This document shows, piece by piece, positions 33,151 to 42,486 of a stretch of 64,000 nucleotides of DNA. A program made the translations under genes and the position numbers. The number at the start of each line of letters is the position of its first letter. Within the stretch, counting starts at the first letter, position 1. Under the pieces are notes generated by a model. The model did not search any database. It saw only the letters and a program-made list of their open reading frames with translations, and was not told the DNA's origin. Origin of the DNA: CAVTLG01 sp963735495 (GTDB taxonomy: Bacteria; Chloroflexota; Ktedonobacteria; Ktedonobacterales; Ktedonobacteraceae); NCBI GenBank assembly GCA_963735495.1, contig CAVTLG010000002.1, forward strand, positions 496,001 through 560,000, written 5' to 3'.

Positions 33151-33186
33151 GTTTCAATCCCTCAAGCGGGTGGTGAAAGAAGGTAG
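33151..33186 (-). repeat. Dispersed CRISPR-repeat-like sequence, copy C
   Basis: Read on the minus strand it ends GGGATTGAAAC, and its last 31 bases match copy A (58835-58871) with one substitution and one deleted base. It lies between two minus-strand genes, near a terminator, with no second repeat. Confidence 0.6.
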
Positions 33187-33249
33187 CAGGAGCCACCTTC
33201 TCTGAAAGAAACCTGAAATTCTGAAGACCTGCTATGTTATAGTATGGCA

Positions 33250-33291
33250 CTCTACGGGAGTCCGGGTCAACTGGCCCGGACTCCCGTAGAG
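33250..33291 (-). terminator. 17-bp perfect hairpin just after the stop of the gene at 33293
   Basis: Arms 33250-33266 and 33275-33291 (CTCTACGGGAGTCCGGG and its complement), 8-nt loop. It starts within two bases of the stop codon. No T-run follows. Confidence 0.65.
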
Positions 33292-33292
33292 C

Positions 33293-33766
33293 TTAACGTG
33301 ATCTTTTTTTTCTCGTCCACTGGCTATCATGAAAGTGTAGTGGATAGACATCAATTTCTGGTGGGAAGGCCATAAGTTGCAGATCTCCCGACCAGAAAAG
33401 TTGTTTCATCATCTCTGCGACTGCGTAGAGCAGGTGTTGCAAAGAGGATTCACGTGCCTGCTCGTATGCAACGCTTCCCTGATAGACAGACATTTCCATA
33501 AAGCAAGCATTGAGCGGTGTGCGCTCGGTGAGCCGTACAAGGTAGATATTCATTTTTGTGTCACCTTGATCGACAGGAACCATGATACGCAGTTCAGGCC
33601 GCTGGTCAATGATGTCCAGGCGATAGAAGACACCGTAATGATCACGCGATGCCTGGAAAATGGAGATCTCTGGAATGGCGTCTCCACTGTCGTAGCGCTC
33701 GGCTGGATGTTCCATTTCAACTCCTAACTCTGCCAGAAAGTCTTCAAACTGCTCATCGATGTTCAT
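33293..33766 (-). CDS. Hypothetical cytosolic protein
   Basis: 157 residues from ATG 33766 (AGAGAGGA upstream). The N-terminus is acidic (MNIDEQFEDFLAELGVEME). The rest alternates strands and helices (HYGVFYRLDIIDQRPELRIM, KMNIYLVRLTERTPLNACFM) and ends in a basic tail KKRSR. No membrane segment or known motif. No family recognised. Confidence 0.7.
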   Translation of the reverse strand: MNIDEQFEDFLAELGVEMEHPAERYDSGDAIPEISIFQASRDHYGVFYRLDIIDQRPELRIMVPVDQGDTKMNIYLVRLTERTPLNACFMEMSVYQGSVAYEQARESSLQHLLYAVAEMMKQLFWSGDLQLMAFPPEIDVYPLHFHDSQWTRKKRSR

Positions 33767-34194
33767 TATTATCCTCTCTATTGCTCCCATCATTATGGTA
33801 CCAGGAAGTACCTAAGTCTCTTGGGCTATGCCACGGTTGTAGCTTGTACTGTCAGCACTCATCTGCATGCAGAATGTGGCAATGCAGGAAATAGCCATGT
33901 GATTTCGCTATACTATTCTGACCAGATGCCAATAAAACGGTAATGTTCTATGTGTTACCGAGTAATCTGGGCATGTTTTCTCTTTCCGTTTGATCTGTTT
34001 TCATCAAAAAGCACCGCCAGATCACACGAATGTGCTGGCAAGAAAGAGTGAGCAACTTCACATGCTGGAGGGAACCCCCAAAGCGATGGCTGGCGTTTTT
34101 CCACTATTGAGAGGCGATGCTCTCAAAAATGGTGAGAAGGAGAGACCAGGTCGGTCTATAGCTACCTTTTGCTGTGTAGCTATAGACTTCTCTG
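33767..34194. other. Intergenic region with a 12-bp hairpin
   Basis: GTCTATAGCTAC (34154-34165) and GTAGCTATAGAC (34176-34187) form a perfect stem just downstream of the penicillin-binding protein stop codon and probably end its transcript. The remainder (33800-34140) has no supported gene. Confidence 0.5.
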
Positions 34195-36507
34195 CTATTT
34201 GGTTAAGTACCAGTCGGTTGATGTAATTCCAGGATAGTGGACAGTTTTTTGCACGACCCCGCTGGGTGGAGGAGCAAAATTGCTGATAGGATGTCCCTGC
34301 TCAACCATCAGCATAGTGTCATGCCAGATGGGACCTGCGCCATCGACACCAGTCACGTCGACCATCGGGGTATTGTCGTTATTACCGGCCCAGACGCCGA
34401 CGACATAATCAGTCGTGTAGCCAACTGTCCAGTTATCGCGGAAGTCAGTCGATGTGCCTGTCTTCGCGGCAGATGGACGAATTGGACCGGGCTTGCCTGA
34501 GTAACATTGGTTCATGCTATTGGTGTACAAAAAGAGAGAACTGCACTTGCCGAATTCATAGGTACGTGCATTATTGTCACTGAGGACGTTTGTCATAATA
34601 AAGGCAACTTGCTTACTTATCACTTGTGTACCAACAGGCTGGAACGTGTAAATGATACGTCCTCGTGTGTTCATGACGGTATTGATCGCATGATCCTGTA
34701 CGCGCACGCCCCCATTGCCAAAGGCACCATAGGCAGATGTTTCATCCAGCAGGTGTACACCGAGTGAACCCAGTACCATGGTGTAGTTAGGGATGCCGTT
34801 GTAACTGCGAATGCCCATGATCTGTGCCGTATGCAGTGCGGGTTCGACACCCGTCTTCAAGAGCACCTTGACGGCTGGAATGTTAAACGAGTTTTGCAGG
34901 GCGTAGCGATACGTGACCAGTCCGTGGTATTGCATATCGTAGTTGGTGGGCGTGTATGGTGGTAAGCCACAACACAGCCGTACCACTAAAGGCCCATCCA
35001 CAACAGGTTGACCTGGACTCATCCCTTGCGCAAATGCGGTCGCATAGATGAATGGTTTGAATGAAGAACCTGGTTGGCGATAGCCTTCGGTGGCTACGTT
35101 GAATTGGCCATTCACCGGATTATGCGGGTCGATATTTCCTACAATGGCTAGAATATCACCATTGTGGTAGTTAATGACACTGACTGCTGCATTCGTCATA
35201 TTATGTGCCCTGGCCATTTCGGCAATATGTGTCTGTGCATCCTTCAGTATCTTCTTCTGGAGGTTGAGATTCAACGTTGTCGAGACGATCACCCCGGAGC
35301 GGGAAAGATCTGTGGTCCTCACATGCAAATCTTGCGCTAGCTCACCCAATGCGTAGGTGGTGAATTGGAAGGCAGGGGCATTTGTAATGTATCCATGGTG
35401 CAGGAAACCTGGTCGTTGCACCTCATTGAGCGCTGCCTGTTTTTGTTGGGCTGAGATATATCCCTGGATATACATCTCTTGTAGTACATGCTGCACACGA
35501 TTGAGTGCGGCTTTGGGAAAGAGGTAGGGGTCGCGTGCTATTGGCGAGCTAGGTATACCGGCCAACATAGCAGCTTGTGCAAGATCCAGTTGTTGTGCTG
35601 CTGTCTGCTTAGGTGTATCCTTCAAATTGAAGTAAGCCAGTGCTGCCGCTTCGGCTCCGTATGATTGCTCTCCATAATATGTTGTATTGAGATACATATC
35701 AAGTATTTGTTGTTTGGTATAATAGCGTGTCACGGAAGGAGCTAAACTAATCTCTTCTAGTTTGCGTACGACGGTTGTGCGGTTTCCTACTATCGCATTT
35801 TTAATTAACTGTTGTGTAATTGTACTCCCCCCTGAGACCACGCCATGATTGGTCAAATCCTCAATGGTGGCGCGCACAATACCAGTAATATCATAGCCAG
35901 GATTTTGCCAGAAAGTCTGGTCCTCGATAGCAATTTCCGCATCAGCCAACCAGGGTGAGATCTTATTGAGTGGCTCACTCGTTTGTAGACCCTGGTCAGT
36001 CGCTTGATATATGAGTTGACCGTTGGCGTCGTACATTCTCAAGCTGTCCTGGGGGATAATATCTTGCAACGTGGTGACGTCCTGACCGTAGCGTCGCTGG
36101 GTTGCCTGCACAAAGCTTGCCAGTGTCACAAAGATAACCATCGTGGCAAGGAAGATACCGAAGGCGCTAAAGGCCATTGGCAGCATGGTCCTGGTCCCTA
36201 TACGGTCGGTGGCGGCATAGCGCTGGTTGCTGTGGCGCAGATGCTTCCGTTTGACGTAACGTTTGGTGCGCCAGCCAATGGGGTGGGAGCGCCTGTGTGC
36301 AACTGCATAATAATAGCCAGGTACTGCTTGCAATGGTATGTCATTCAAGCGTTGCGCAACGGCAGCCTGGCTGTCTATTGGTAATTTAGCCGTGATTGAC
36401 GGGTGTTGTGCTGCTGGCACACCCTCGGCATTTGTTGATGGGGCTGGTATTGCTGAGACTGTTTTCTGTGCTAAAGATGTCTCGCCGGGACGCTTTTCTA
36501 TCTGCAT
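34195..36507 (-). CDS. Class A penicillin-binding protein (bifunctional transglycosylase/transpeptidase), copy 1
   Basis: 770 residues; AGAGG precedes ATG 36507. A cytosolic N-terminus of about 110 residues and one transmembrane anchor (MAFSAFGIFLATMVIFVTLA) lead into a GT51 glycosyltransferase domain, with AEIAIEDQTFWQNPGYD (catalytic Glu) and SGGSTITQQLIKN. The transpeptidase domain has RQPGSSFKPF (SxxK serine), QNSFNIPAVK (SxN) and AAKTGTSTDFRDNWTVGYT (KTG). It polymerises and cross-links peptidoglycan outside the membrane. Clear paralogue of the protein at 38689. Confidence 0.95.
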   Translation of the reverse strand: MQIEKRPGETSLAQKTVSAIPAPSTNAEGVPAAQHPSITAKLPIDSQAAVAQRLNDIPLQAVPGYYYAVAHRRSHPIGWRTKRYVKRKHLRHSNQRYAATDRIGTRTMLPMAFSAFGIFLATMVIFVTLASFVQATQRRYGQDVTTLQDIIPQDSLRMYDANGQLIYQATDQGLQTSEPLNKISPWLADAEIAIEDQTFWQNPGYDITGIVRATIEDLTNHGVVSGGSTITQQLIKNAIVGNRTTVVRKLEEISLAPSVTRYYTKQQILDMYLNTTYYGEQSYGAEAAALAYFNLKDTPKQTAAQQLDLAQAAMLAGIPSSPIARDPYLFPKAALNRVQHVLQEMYIQGYISAQQKQAALNEVQRPGFLHHGYITNAPAFQFTTYALGELAQDLHVRTTDLSRSGVIVSTTLNLNLQKKILKDAQTHIAEMARAHNMTNAAVSVINYHNGDILAIVGNIDPHNPVNGQFNVATEGYRQPGSSFKPFIYATAFAQGMSPGQPVVDGPLVVRLCCGLPPYTPTNYDMQYHGLVTYRYALQNSFNIPAVKVLLKTGVEPALHTAQIMGIRSYNGIPNYTMVLGSLGVHLLDETSAYGAFGNGGVRVQDHAINTVMNTRGRIIYTFQPVGTQVISKQVAFIMTNVLSDNNARTYEFGKCSSLFLYTNSMNQCYSGKPGPIRPSAAKTGTSTDFRDNWTVGYTTDYVVGVWAGNNDNTPMVDVTGVDGAGPIWHDTMLMVEQGHPISNFAPPPSGVVQKTVHYPGITSTDWYLTK

Positions 36508-37356
36508 TGCCTATTACCTCTTCCAACATTTCAACTTTCCAAAACAGGAGCGACGAGAAAGAAAAACATACGTATGAATGGAGCGTCTTTGCTCTTACCC
36601 TTCTTCTCCCACTACACTATACTTATATTATTCTAATGAGGGCCTGGATAGAAATTTCGTCAGAATACGCATCAAAAGATCAATGAATATCAACTATTCA
36701 TTGATACATGGGGCAATCTATTCCCTCGATACACATATCCTGGCTGCTTGTTGCATGAAATACAGCGTACAATATACATTAATTGCATATGATATGAGGT
36801 AGGTACCTTTTTATATGCTTTCGGCGAGAAAAGCACGAAGTCTTCAGCTTCGTGGATAAATCGCCGTCTGTCTCCTTGTTCTGAGAGCAAGGGGACAGAC
36901 AGTGATCCAAAAACTCCGCTTGCACGGGTGGTGCGTATCTCCATCCTGTTACCAGATGGAGAATCCGACTTCACCTCGACACAGATAAAGAGGCTTGTTC
37001 AACCTGAAGCACAGGGCTTTACCCAATGACCCAACTTACCCTCAGATGACAGATGCAAGAGCCTGGTGCGTCAGCTCAAGGTGTCCTGACCTCTCTAACG
37101 TAGCCTCTGTTTCTAGAGACTGAGTCTGGTGAACCTGGGCTTCTCAAGAAAACAAGCAGAAGTCTCCCTCTCTTGAGAAGCCGCTAAGTCTTCAGCCTAG
37201 CGGTGATTCACCTATTGTGATAAGGTACCTATTTACGGGATGCTCTGTGTTTCACAGAACTCTCCTACATGTAGTAACGCCACAGATAAAGGGATGGTAA
37301 CTAATATCTCTATGACGCAAGCTGCTACCTGCTCTCTATAAATAGTTATGTTAAGT
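36508..37356. other. 850-bp gene-free region containing a structured element
   Basis: Left part (36508-36800) is AT-rich and upstream of the penicillin-binding protein gene, presumably holding its promoter. The centre is the multi-hairpin element at 36801-37235. The right part (37236-37356) shows nothing. No gene supported on either strand. Confidence 0.6.
36801..37235. mobile_element. Structured noncoding element with flanking direct repeats; probable IS200/IS605 (TnpB omega-RNA-type) or HEARO-like remnant
   Basis: Direct repeats AGGTACCTTTTTA (36801-36813) and AGGTACCTATTTA (37223-37235) bound it. Inside are hairpins CACGAAG-TCTTCAG-CTTCGTG (36834-36854), GTCTGTCTCCTTG with its partner (about 36865-36901), TCTCCATC/GATGGAGA (about 36940-36964), CTTCTCAAGA/TCTTGAGAAG (37140-37149, 37171-37180) and CCGCTAAG-TCTTCAG-CCTAGCGG (37181-37204). 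The outer two share the loop TCTTCAG, and the last is followed by TGATTCAC, a common IS200/IS605 right-end style. GTGGATAAATCGC also occurs, nearly unchanged, in the remnant at 57050. No transposase. Confidence 0.55.
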
Positions 37357-38554
37357 TCAGATCTCCCCTTGGTAGCGCGATGCCTCCGCTTTGACCTTAT
37401 GAGGAGGGACATCACGCCAGCGAAATTTGGGGAGCCAGCGGTTCGGTTTTCCTTCAATCGCATCTGCGATAAGTCCACCCAGGATCGGTGCAAACTTGAA
37501 GCCATGTCCGCTGTCACCTGTAGCCACAGTGAGACCTGCATAGTGAGGGTGACGATCAATCCAGAAGTCTCCATCGAGAGTGTCAACGTAGAGACAACGG
37601 CGTGTGGCGACAATGGGCGCAGTGGAGAGTGCCGGAACAGTTGCAGCGAGGAACGTGCGCAGTTGTTCTATATCCTCGCTGGTCACCACCCGCTCATCGT
37701 GCTCGGGGTGGAGTACCTGTCCTACTCCGTGGTTGCCAATTTTGACCACTTGCTCACGTGGATGAAAAGGGAAACCATACCAGCCAGAATGGGTGACATC
37801 CGCTGTAAAGACTGGAAAAAGAGGAGGCGTAAAGAGATCAGGATTGGCTGGTTTAAGGTGGAATACAGGATGTCCGGTAGCTTTCAAAAGAGGGGCAAGA
37901 TCATGTACAAGGAGTGTCGTCCAGGCACCGGCTGCAACAACGACGTGTTCGGCATGAAAAGTATTGCCATCGCGAGTACGTACCCCCGTCACCTGATGGT
38001 TTTCTTCGATCAAGGCGTCGACCATTTGATCAGCATAGAGCATGATGCCTTTGGCCTGAGCCTGCCGAACGAGGGCCGCAACCACGCGGCCACTTTCTAC
38101 GTAGCCTCCTTGTGCATGAAAGAAGCCGTCAACGAAGATCCCCGGTTTCCAGGCAGGGAACTGTCGGGAGATCGTCTCCTCTGTGAGGCGCTCTGGAGTG
38201 TGTCCTCGTTTGCGGAGCAAGTGATAACTTTCATACTCGTAGCCGCCTGGAGCCATAGGCATGCGAGCAAGCATGGTTACTCCTACACCATGGAAAAGCG
38301 CGTCGCCAGGTTCCTCATTCCATTGGAGCCAGCCCAGATACGCTTGTTCTCCCAGTGCCATATACTCTTCATCCGAGCCATATTCCATGCGCACTATCTT
38401 GCTAATATCGGTAGAAGCCGCTAAGGGATGCGGCAAAGGGCCAGGATCAAGCACTGCAATATGATAACCCCGCGCCTTCATTTTCGAGCGCAGTCGTGAT
38501 CCCAAAAATACCGGCGCCGACCACAAGAATATCATAGACCTGCGTTTTAAGCAT
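37357..38554 (-). pseudogene. FAD-dependent amine oxidoreductase (DAO/sarcosine-oxidase-like), interrupted by a one-base frameshift
   Basis: The long frame lacks the dinucleotide-binding N-terminus. That part is present in another frame from ATG 38554: MLKTQVYDILVVGAGIFGIT, the FAD GxGxxG motif. The two join as ALE/MKARGYHIAVLDPGPL if one A is removed from the AAAA run at complement 38481-38484. Restored length is 398 residues, normal for monomeric sarcosine oxidases. The remainder is intact: GHGFKFAPILGGLIAD is the family's C-terminal FAD-binding block and ADVTHSGWYGFPFH lies in the substrate domain. Either a recent pseudogene, a sequencing error or slippage at the A-run. Confidence 0.85.
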
Positions 38555-38688
38555 CTCCACATCCTATCTGTATCGAATGGGAACGCGTTCTCCAACGTGC
38601 TCCTGTTGTCTCCCTACTCCGAAAGTATAGCACAGAAGAGCCGGGATATAGCGCGTCGCCCAATCCTTACGCAGGCTGCTCCAGGTAC

Positions 38689-41448
38689 TTACCACCAACC
38701 AGGATTGGGGGAGCTGCCATTGAGATAGTCGTTCGCCGATGGCGGAAATGCGTAGCTGAAATCGCTGCAATACGGTGTCGTTACCGTAGCCGTTGTAGTC
38801 GTGGCTGTTTTTGTTGCTGTGGCTGGTGTCGCCGAGCGTGTAGCGCCTGTTTGTGTGAAGCTTGGCACCTTGCCTGGCAGGTACAGATCGGTGGATCGCA
38901 CGCCATCGGGATAGGTGACGGTTGCCGTCTGGAGGCCGCCAGGATCGGTGAAATCACGGATAGGCTGTCCTTGTTCAGCGAGCAGCATGGAGTCATGCCA
39001 GATGGGCGCGGCTCCCTGAACGCCTGTTACATTTTTCATCGGCGTATTATTGTCATTACCCGCCCAGACACCCATCACAAAATCTGTGGTGTAGCCTATC
39101 GTCCAGTTATCACGAAAATCGTTGGTCGTGCCGGTCTTGACCGCGGCTGGCCGCACGGCTCCGCGATTGCCGTAGTAACAGGCTGTTTGCGAGTTCGCGT
39201 AGAGCTGTAGCACATTACAATCGTAGAATTCTGGGAGACGATCAGTATTGTCGCTTAGCACGTTGGTCATCATGTAGGCGAGCTGTGGACTGATCACGCG
39301 CTGCCCGGCATTGGCGGCATGCCCAAATGTTTGCTGTGTATTGGAAAATACGACTTTCTGGATTGCATAGTATGGAACGTGCACACCTCCGTTAGCGAAG
39401 GTACCAAATGCCGAGGTATGATCAATCAGGTGCACGCCCAATCCTCCTAGCACGAGCGATAGGCCGGGTGTGCCATTATAGCTGCTAATACCCATCTCCT
39501 GGGCTGTCTTCATGGCTGCATCGATACCAACATGCTGTAACACTTTAACGGCTGGTACATTCAGTGAGTTCTGCAATGCGCAGCGCAACGTCATATGTCC
39601 ATGGTAGTGCAAATCGTAGTTTGTGGGGGCAAAGTTTGGACCACTCTGCTGGGGCACACTGAGAGGACTATCATCGATGGCCTGCCCCGGCGATGCTCCA
39701 TTCTCAAAGGCGGTAACATAGACGTATGGTTTAAACGAGGAGCCTGGCTGCCGGTAGCCCTGTGTTGCTACGTCGAATGCTCCATCGATGCTCTTATCGT
39801 AGTAGTTAATGCTGCCAAGCAGTGAACGAATGGCTCCAGTGTGGAAGTCAATCAGCACTTCGGCGGCGTTCGTCACATTATTGCTCTTCAATTCCGCGAT
39901 ATGCTCTTGCATAATTTTCTGTATCTTGTCCTGCAAGGTAATGTCAAGCGTGGTATAGACGCTCATGCCGGAACGCGATAACTGCGCGCGCGTCTTGTGA
40001 TAGGTCTGTTCCAATTGCTCCAGTACAAACTCTTCGAAGTGAGGTGCTCTGTTGACGCCATAGTCGGATGGCAGCTTATAGAAACCTGGGCGTTGGGTTT
40101 CGGCCAGAGCCTCCCGGGCCTGGGCGGCAGTGATATAGTCATTTTTGACCATCAGGTCGAGTACCTCTGCACAACGGTTATATGCTGCCTGGGGATGGAG
40201 CAGTGGATCGTAGGTGGAGGGCGCGCTCGGAATACCGGCGAGCATGGCGGATTGTGCGAGGTCGAGCTGTGATGCTGCCGATTTGCCGGGTCGGTCGTTT
40301 AAGCCAAAGTAGATATGGGCTGCTGCATCAATACCATCGGTCTGCTCACCATATGGAATACTATTCAGGTACATCTGCATAATATCTTTTTTCGAGTAAT
40401 AACTGTTGACTGATGGTGTGAGAACGATCTCCTGAAGTTTGCGTAACAATGTCTGATCCTGGTTTTGCAGCACCAGATTCTTGATAAGCTGCTGCGTGAT
40501 TGTGCTTGCGCCTGAGATCACCTGACCGTGCTCTAGATTATCGATAGCTGCCTGAACAATGCGCGTTATATCAACACCTGGATTGGTCCAGAATGTTTTG
40601 TCTTCGGTCGCTACGGTGGCGTTGATCAGATTGGGCGAGATCTGATTCAGCGGTACGCTGGTCTGTAGTCCCCGGTCCGTTAATTGCGTGAGGAGGATAC
40701 CATGACTATCGTACATTTTTAAATTATCGAGTGGCAAAAGGTCGTGCAGCGTTATCACGCGTGAGGCAAACTGGTTCTGCGTCTGGTTGTAAAACGTGTA
40801 AGAAACAAAGGCGCTGCTGCCTGCAACGGTGAGAAAGATCAGTAAAGACGCCACTGAAGTGCTGATCAGCACTGTCCAGAGACGGGTGAAGGAGCGTTTC
40901 TCGTCGAGACGATTCTGTCGCCAATGCTTACGCGAGAGATGGCGTAGCCAGAGCTTTTTCTTGTGTTGTAAGACCTGCACTTGCCTGTGCGACTGTCTAT
41001 GCTCCTGAGACGTACCCCCGATATCTTGCCTATATAGCCCTACATCCCGCCCTGTATGTTGTACAGACAGCGTGAACCCATGTCTATCTGAGGTGACGGT
41101 AGTATCAGCAGGTATGCTATATCTGTTTGTTTGTATGGCCGGTGTGGGGGCCGTGATATGCTCCTGGCGTGCCTGTTTGCGCTGCAGGTATTGCCTGGCT
41201 TTCTCCTGGCGTGAGTCAGTTGTCTGTTGGGGATGGGATGGTGAGGGAGGGCGAACGGCGGGTCTTTTGACAGTTTCGTCATCGTCTATATGGAGATCAT
41301 GTGCATCAGCAGGCTGTTCTGGCGTAGATAGTGGTATACCTGAATTCGTTGTCTGTATAGATGTCTTGTCAATAGAGGGCATAGGCGCGTCCCGTTCATC
41401 CGAGGGATGATGTTTATGCGTTTCGGGTTCTTGATGATTACTCGACAT
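38689..41448 (-). CDS. Class A penicillin-binding protein, copy 2, with long cytosolic N-terminus and Thr-rich tail
   Basis: 919 residues; GAGGAG precedes ATG 41448. A hydrophilic Gln/His-rich N-terminus of about 200 residues precedes the anchor helix. GT51 motifs are NATVATEDKTFWTNPGVD and SGASTITQQLIKN. Transpeptidase motifs are RQPGSSFKPY (SxxK), QNSLNVPAVK (SxN) and AVKTGTTNDFRDNWTIGYT (KTG). The C-terminus adds a Thr/Ala-rich linker and an aromatic tail (SSPNPGWW) absent from copy 1. Same gene order and strand as copy 1, so an ancient tandem duplication later separated by the element and oxidoreductase. Confidence 0.95.
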   Translation of the reverse strand: MSSNHQEPETHKHHPSDERDAPMPSIDKTSIQTTNSGIPLSTPEQPADAHDLHIDDDETVKRPAVRPPSPSHPQQTTDSRQEKARQYLQRKQARQEHITAPTPAIQTNRYSIPADTTVTSDRHGFTLSVQHTGRDVGLYRQDIGGTSQEHRQSHRQVQVLQHKKKLWLRHLSRKHWRQNRLDEKRSFTRLWTVLISTSVASLLIFLTVAGSSAFVSYTFYNQTQNQFASRVITLHDLLPLDNLKMYDSHGILLTQLTDRGLQTSVPLNQISPNLINATVATEDKTFWTNPGVDITRIVQAAIDNLEHGQVISGASTITQQLIKNLVLQNQDQTLLRKLQEIVLTPSVNSYYSKKDIMQMYLNSIPYGEQTDGIDAAAHIYFGLNDRPGKSAASQLDLAQSAMLAGIPSAPSTYDPLLHPQAAYNRCAEVLDLMVKNDYITAAQAREALAETQRPGFYKLPSDYGVNRAPHFEEFVLEQLEQTYHKTRAQLSRSGMSVYTTLDITLQDKIQKIMQEHIAELKSNNVTNAAEVLIDFHTGAIRSLLGSINYYDKSIDGAFDVATQGYRQPGSSFKPYVYVTAFENGASPGQAIDDSPLSVPQQSGPNFAPTNYDLHYHGHMTLRCALQNSLNVPAVKVLQHVGIDAAMKTAQEMGISSYNGTPGLSLVLGGLGVHLIDHTSAFGTFANGGVHVPYYAIQKVVFSNTQQTFGHAANAGQRVISPQLAYMMTNVLSDNTDRLPEFYDCNVLQLYANSQTACYYGNRGAVRPAAVKTGTTNDFRDNWTIGYTTDFVMGVWAGNDNNTPMKNVTGVQGAAPIWHDSMLLAEQGQPIRDFTDPGGLQTATVTYPDGVRSTDLYLPGKVPSFTQTGATRSATPATATKTATTTTATVTTPYCSDFSYAFPPSANDYLNGSSPNPGWW

Positions 41449-41710
41449 AGAGGCTCCTCTTTGTATGCGATGAATCTCAATAAAAAACGTGATACAAATA
41501 CAGAGTGAGTAATATGAGCAAGATGAAAATAGGGACGTTACTGCTCATCGGCGTGGAAACGCGTAGCTAAAAAAGCTACCGGTCTCCATAGGAAGGATAG
41601 GTAAGCGCTGTTGTTTCTGCTGCGTGGTCTCTGTATGATGTTGCTTCCTTACACTATTGAACGCAATGCTAAGCAAGCACTACGACAAAACTCCTTAAAA
41701 AGTTGCCGTG

Positions 41711-42370
41711 TTACTCTAATGGAGCAGGTGAGCTACCGTGATTTAACGCTGCATCGATTAATGCGGGCAGAATTTCGTTCGTAATAGCCTGTATCTGGTG
41801 AAGGCTCTCTAGCCAGAGAACATCGTGATCACGTGAGCCACGCACTTCTGCTAATTGTAGCAAACCTTCGTCAATCAATGTACGAAAGTAGAGAAATGCC
41901 CGCACGGCATCTGCGACAGGCACATCCGATTGACGCGTGATCGAGCCATATTCTCTTCCAAGCTGTATAGCCTCCTGTCGCAGTTGATCCTTGTGTGTTC
42001 CGTCATTCAATACCCGTAGGAGCAGATCCAGCAAGCGGCGACCCAACTGCCGATAGGCATCACGCGCTACATCATTAAAATGCTGATACCATGGAAAGGT
42101 ATTCAGCGTACCGTCCGTAAACGCGAAGCGCACGCGTCCTAGAACGCTTTGGATGAGTAATTGTGCCGCAGGATCAGCTTTGGGTTCTGTCTCCTGGCGC
42201 AGACGTGCCTCGATATCCGCGCGCCGGAAGCGTCGGTGTCCACCACTGGTGCGGCGTGAGGGCAATTCATTACGATCTGCCCACAGGCGTACCGTTGCTG
42301 GATGTATCCCCAATATCTCTGCCGCCTCACGTAAACTCAACCACTCTTCTCCTGTTTGTGATGACGCCAT
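41711..42370 (-). CDS. MerR/excisionase-type HTH regulator with RsbRD-like helical sensor domain
   Basis: 219 residues. The first 65 hold a winged HTH: WLSLREAAEILGIHPATVRL and LPSRRTSGGHRRFRRADIE, as in MerR/HTH_17 proteins. The rest is all-helical (HFNDVARDAYRQLGRRLLDL, VADAVRAFLYFRTLIDE, LHQIQAITNEILPALID), the style of the RsbRD N-terminal domain found in PucR/RsbR-type stress regulators. Probably a transcription factor that senses through the helical part. The start codon is ATG 42370, with an AGGAGGAG-like sequence upstream. Confidence 0.8.
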   Translation of the reverse strand: MASSQTGEEWLSLREAAEILGIHPATVRLWADRNELPSRRTSGGHRRFRRADIEARLRQETEPKADPAAQLLIQSVLGRVRFAFTDGTLNTFPWYQHFNDVARDAYRQLGRRLLDLLLRVLNDGTHKDQLRQEAIQLGREYGSITRQSDVPVADAVRAFLYFRTLIDEGLLQLAEVRGSRDHDVLWLESLHQIQAITNEILPALIDAALNHGSSPAPLE

Positions 42371-42486
42371 TGCTCCTCCTGAAGAATCGCGGTCCCTGAG
42401 GACTAGTAGAAATGCTCAATATGTAGGTTGATTTTAGAGAATTCTCCCCTTGCCGTCAAGTGCAAAAGATCTCCCCAAAACATGGC

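Noticed and set aside
33800..34140. Riboswitch in the region downstream of the penicillin-binding protein gene
   Set aside because: Some hairpins can be drawn, but no consensus of a known class is recognisable and the next gene is unidentified.
37348..38424. Long plus-strand open frame antisense to the FAD oxidoreductase
   Set aside because: Its product has no recognisable domain, while the opposite strand encodes clear oxidoreductase motifs.
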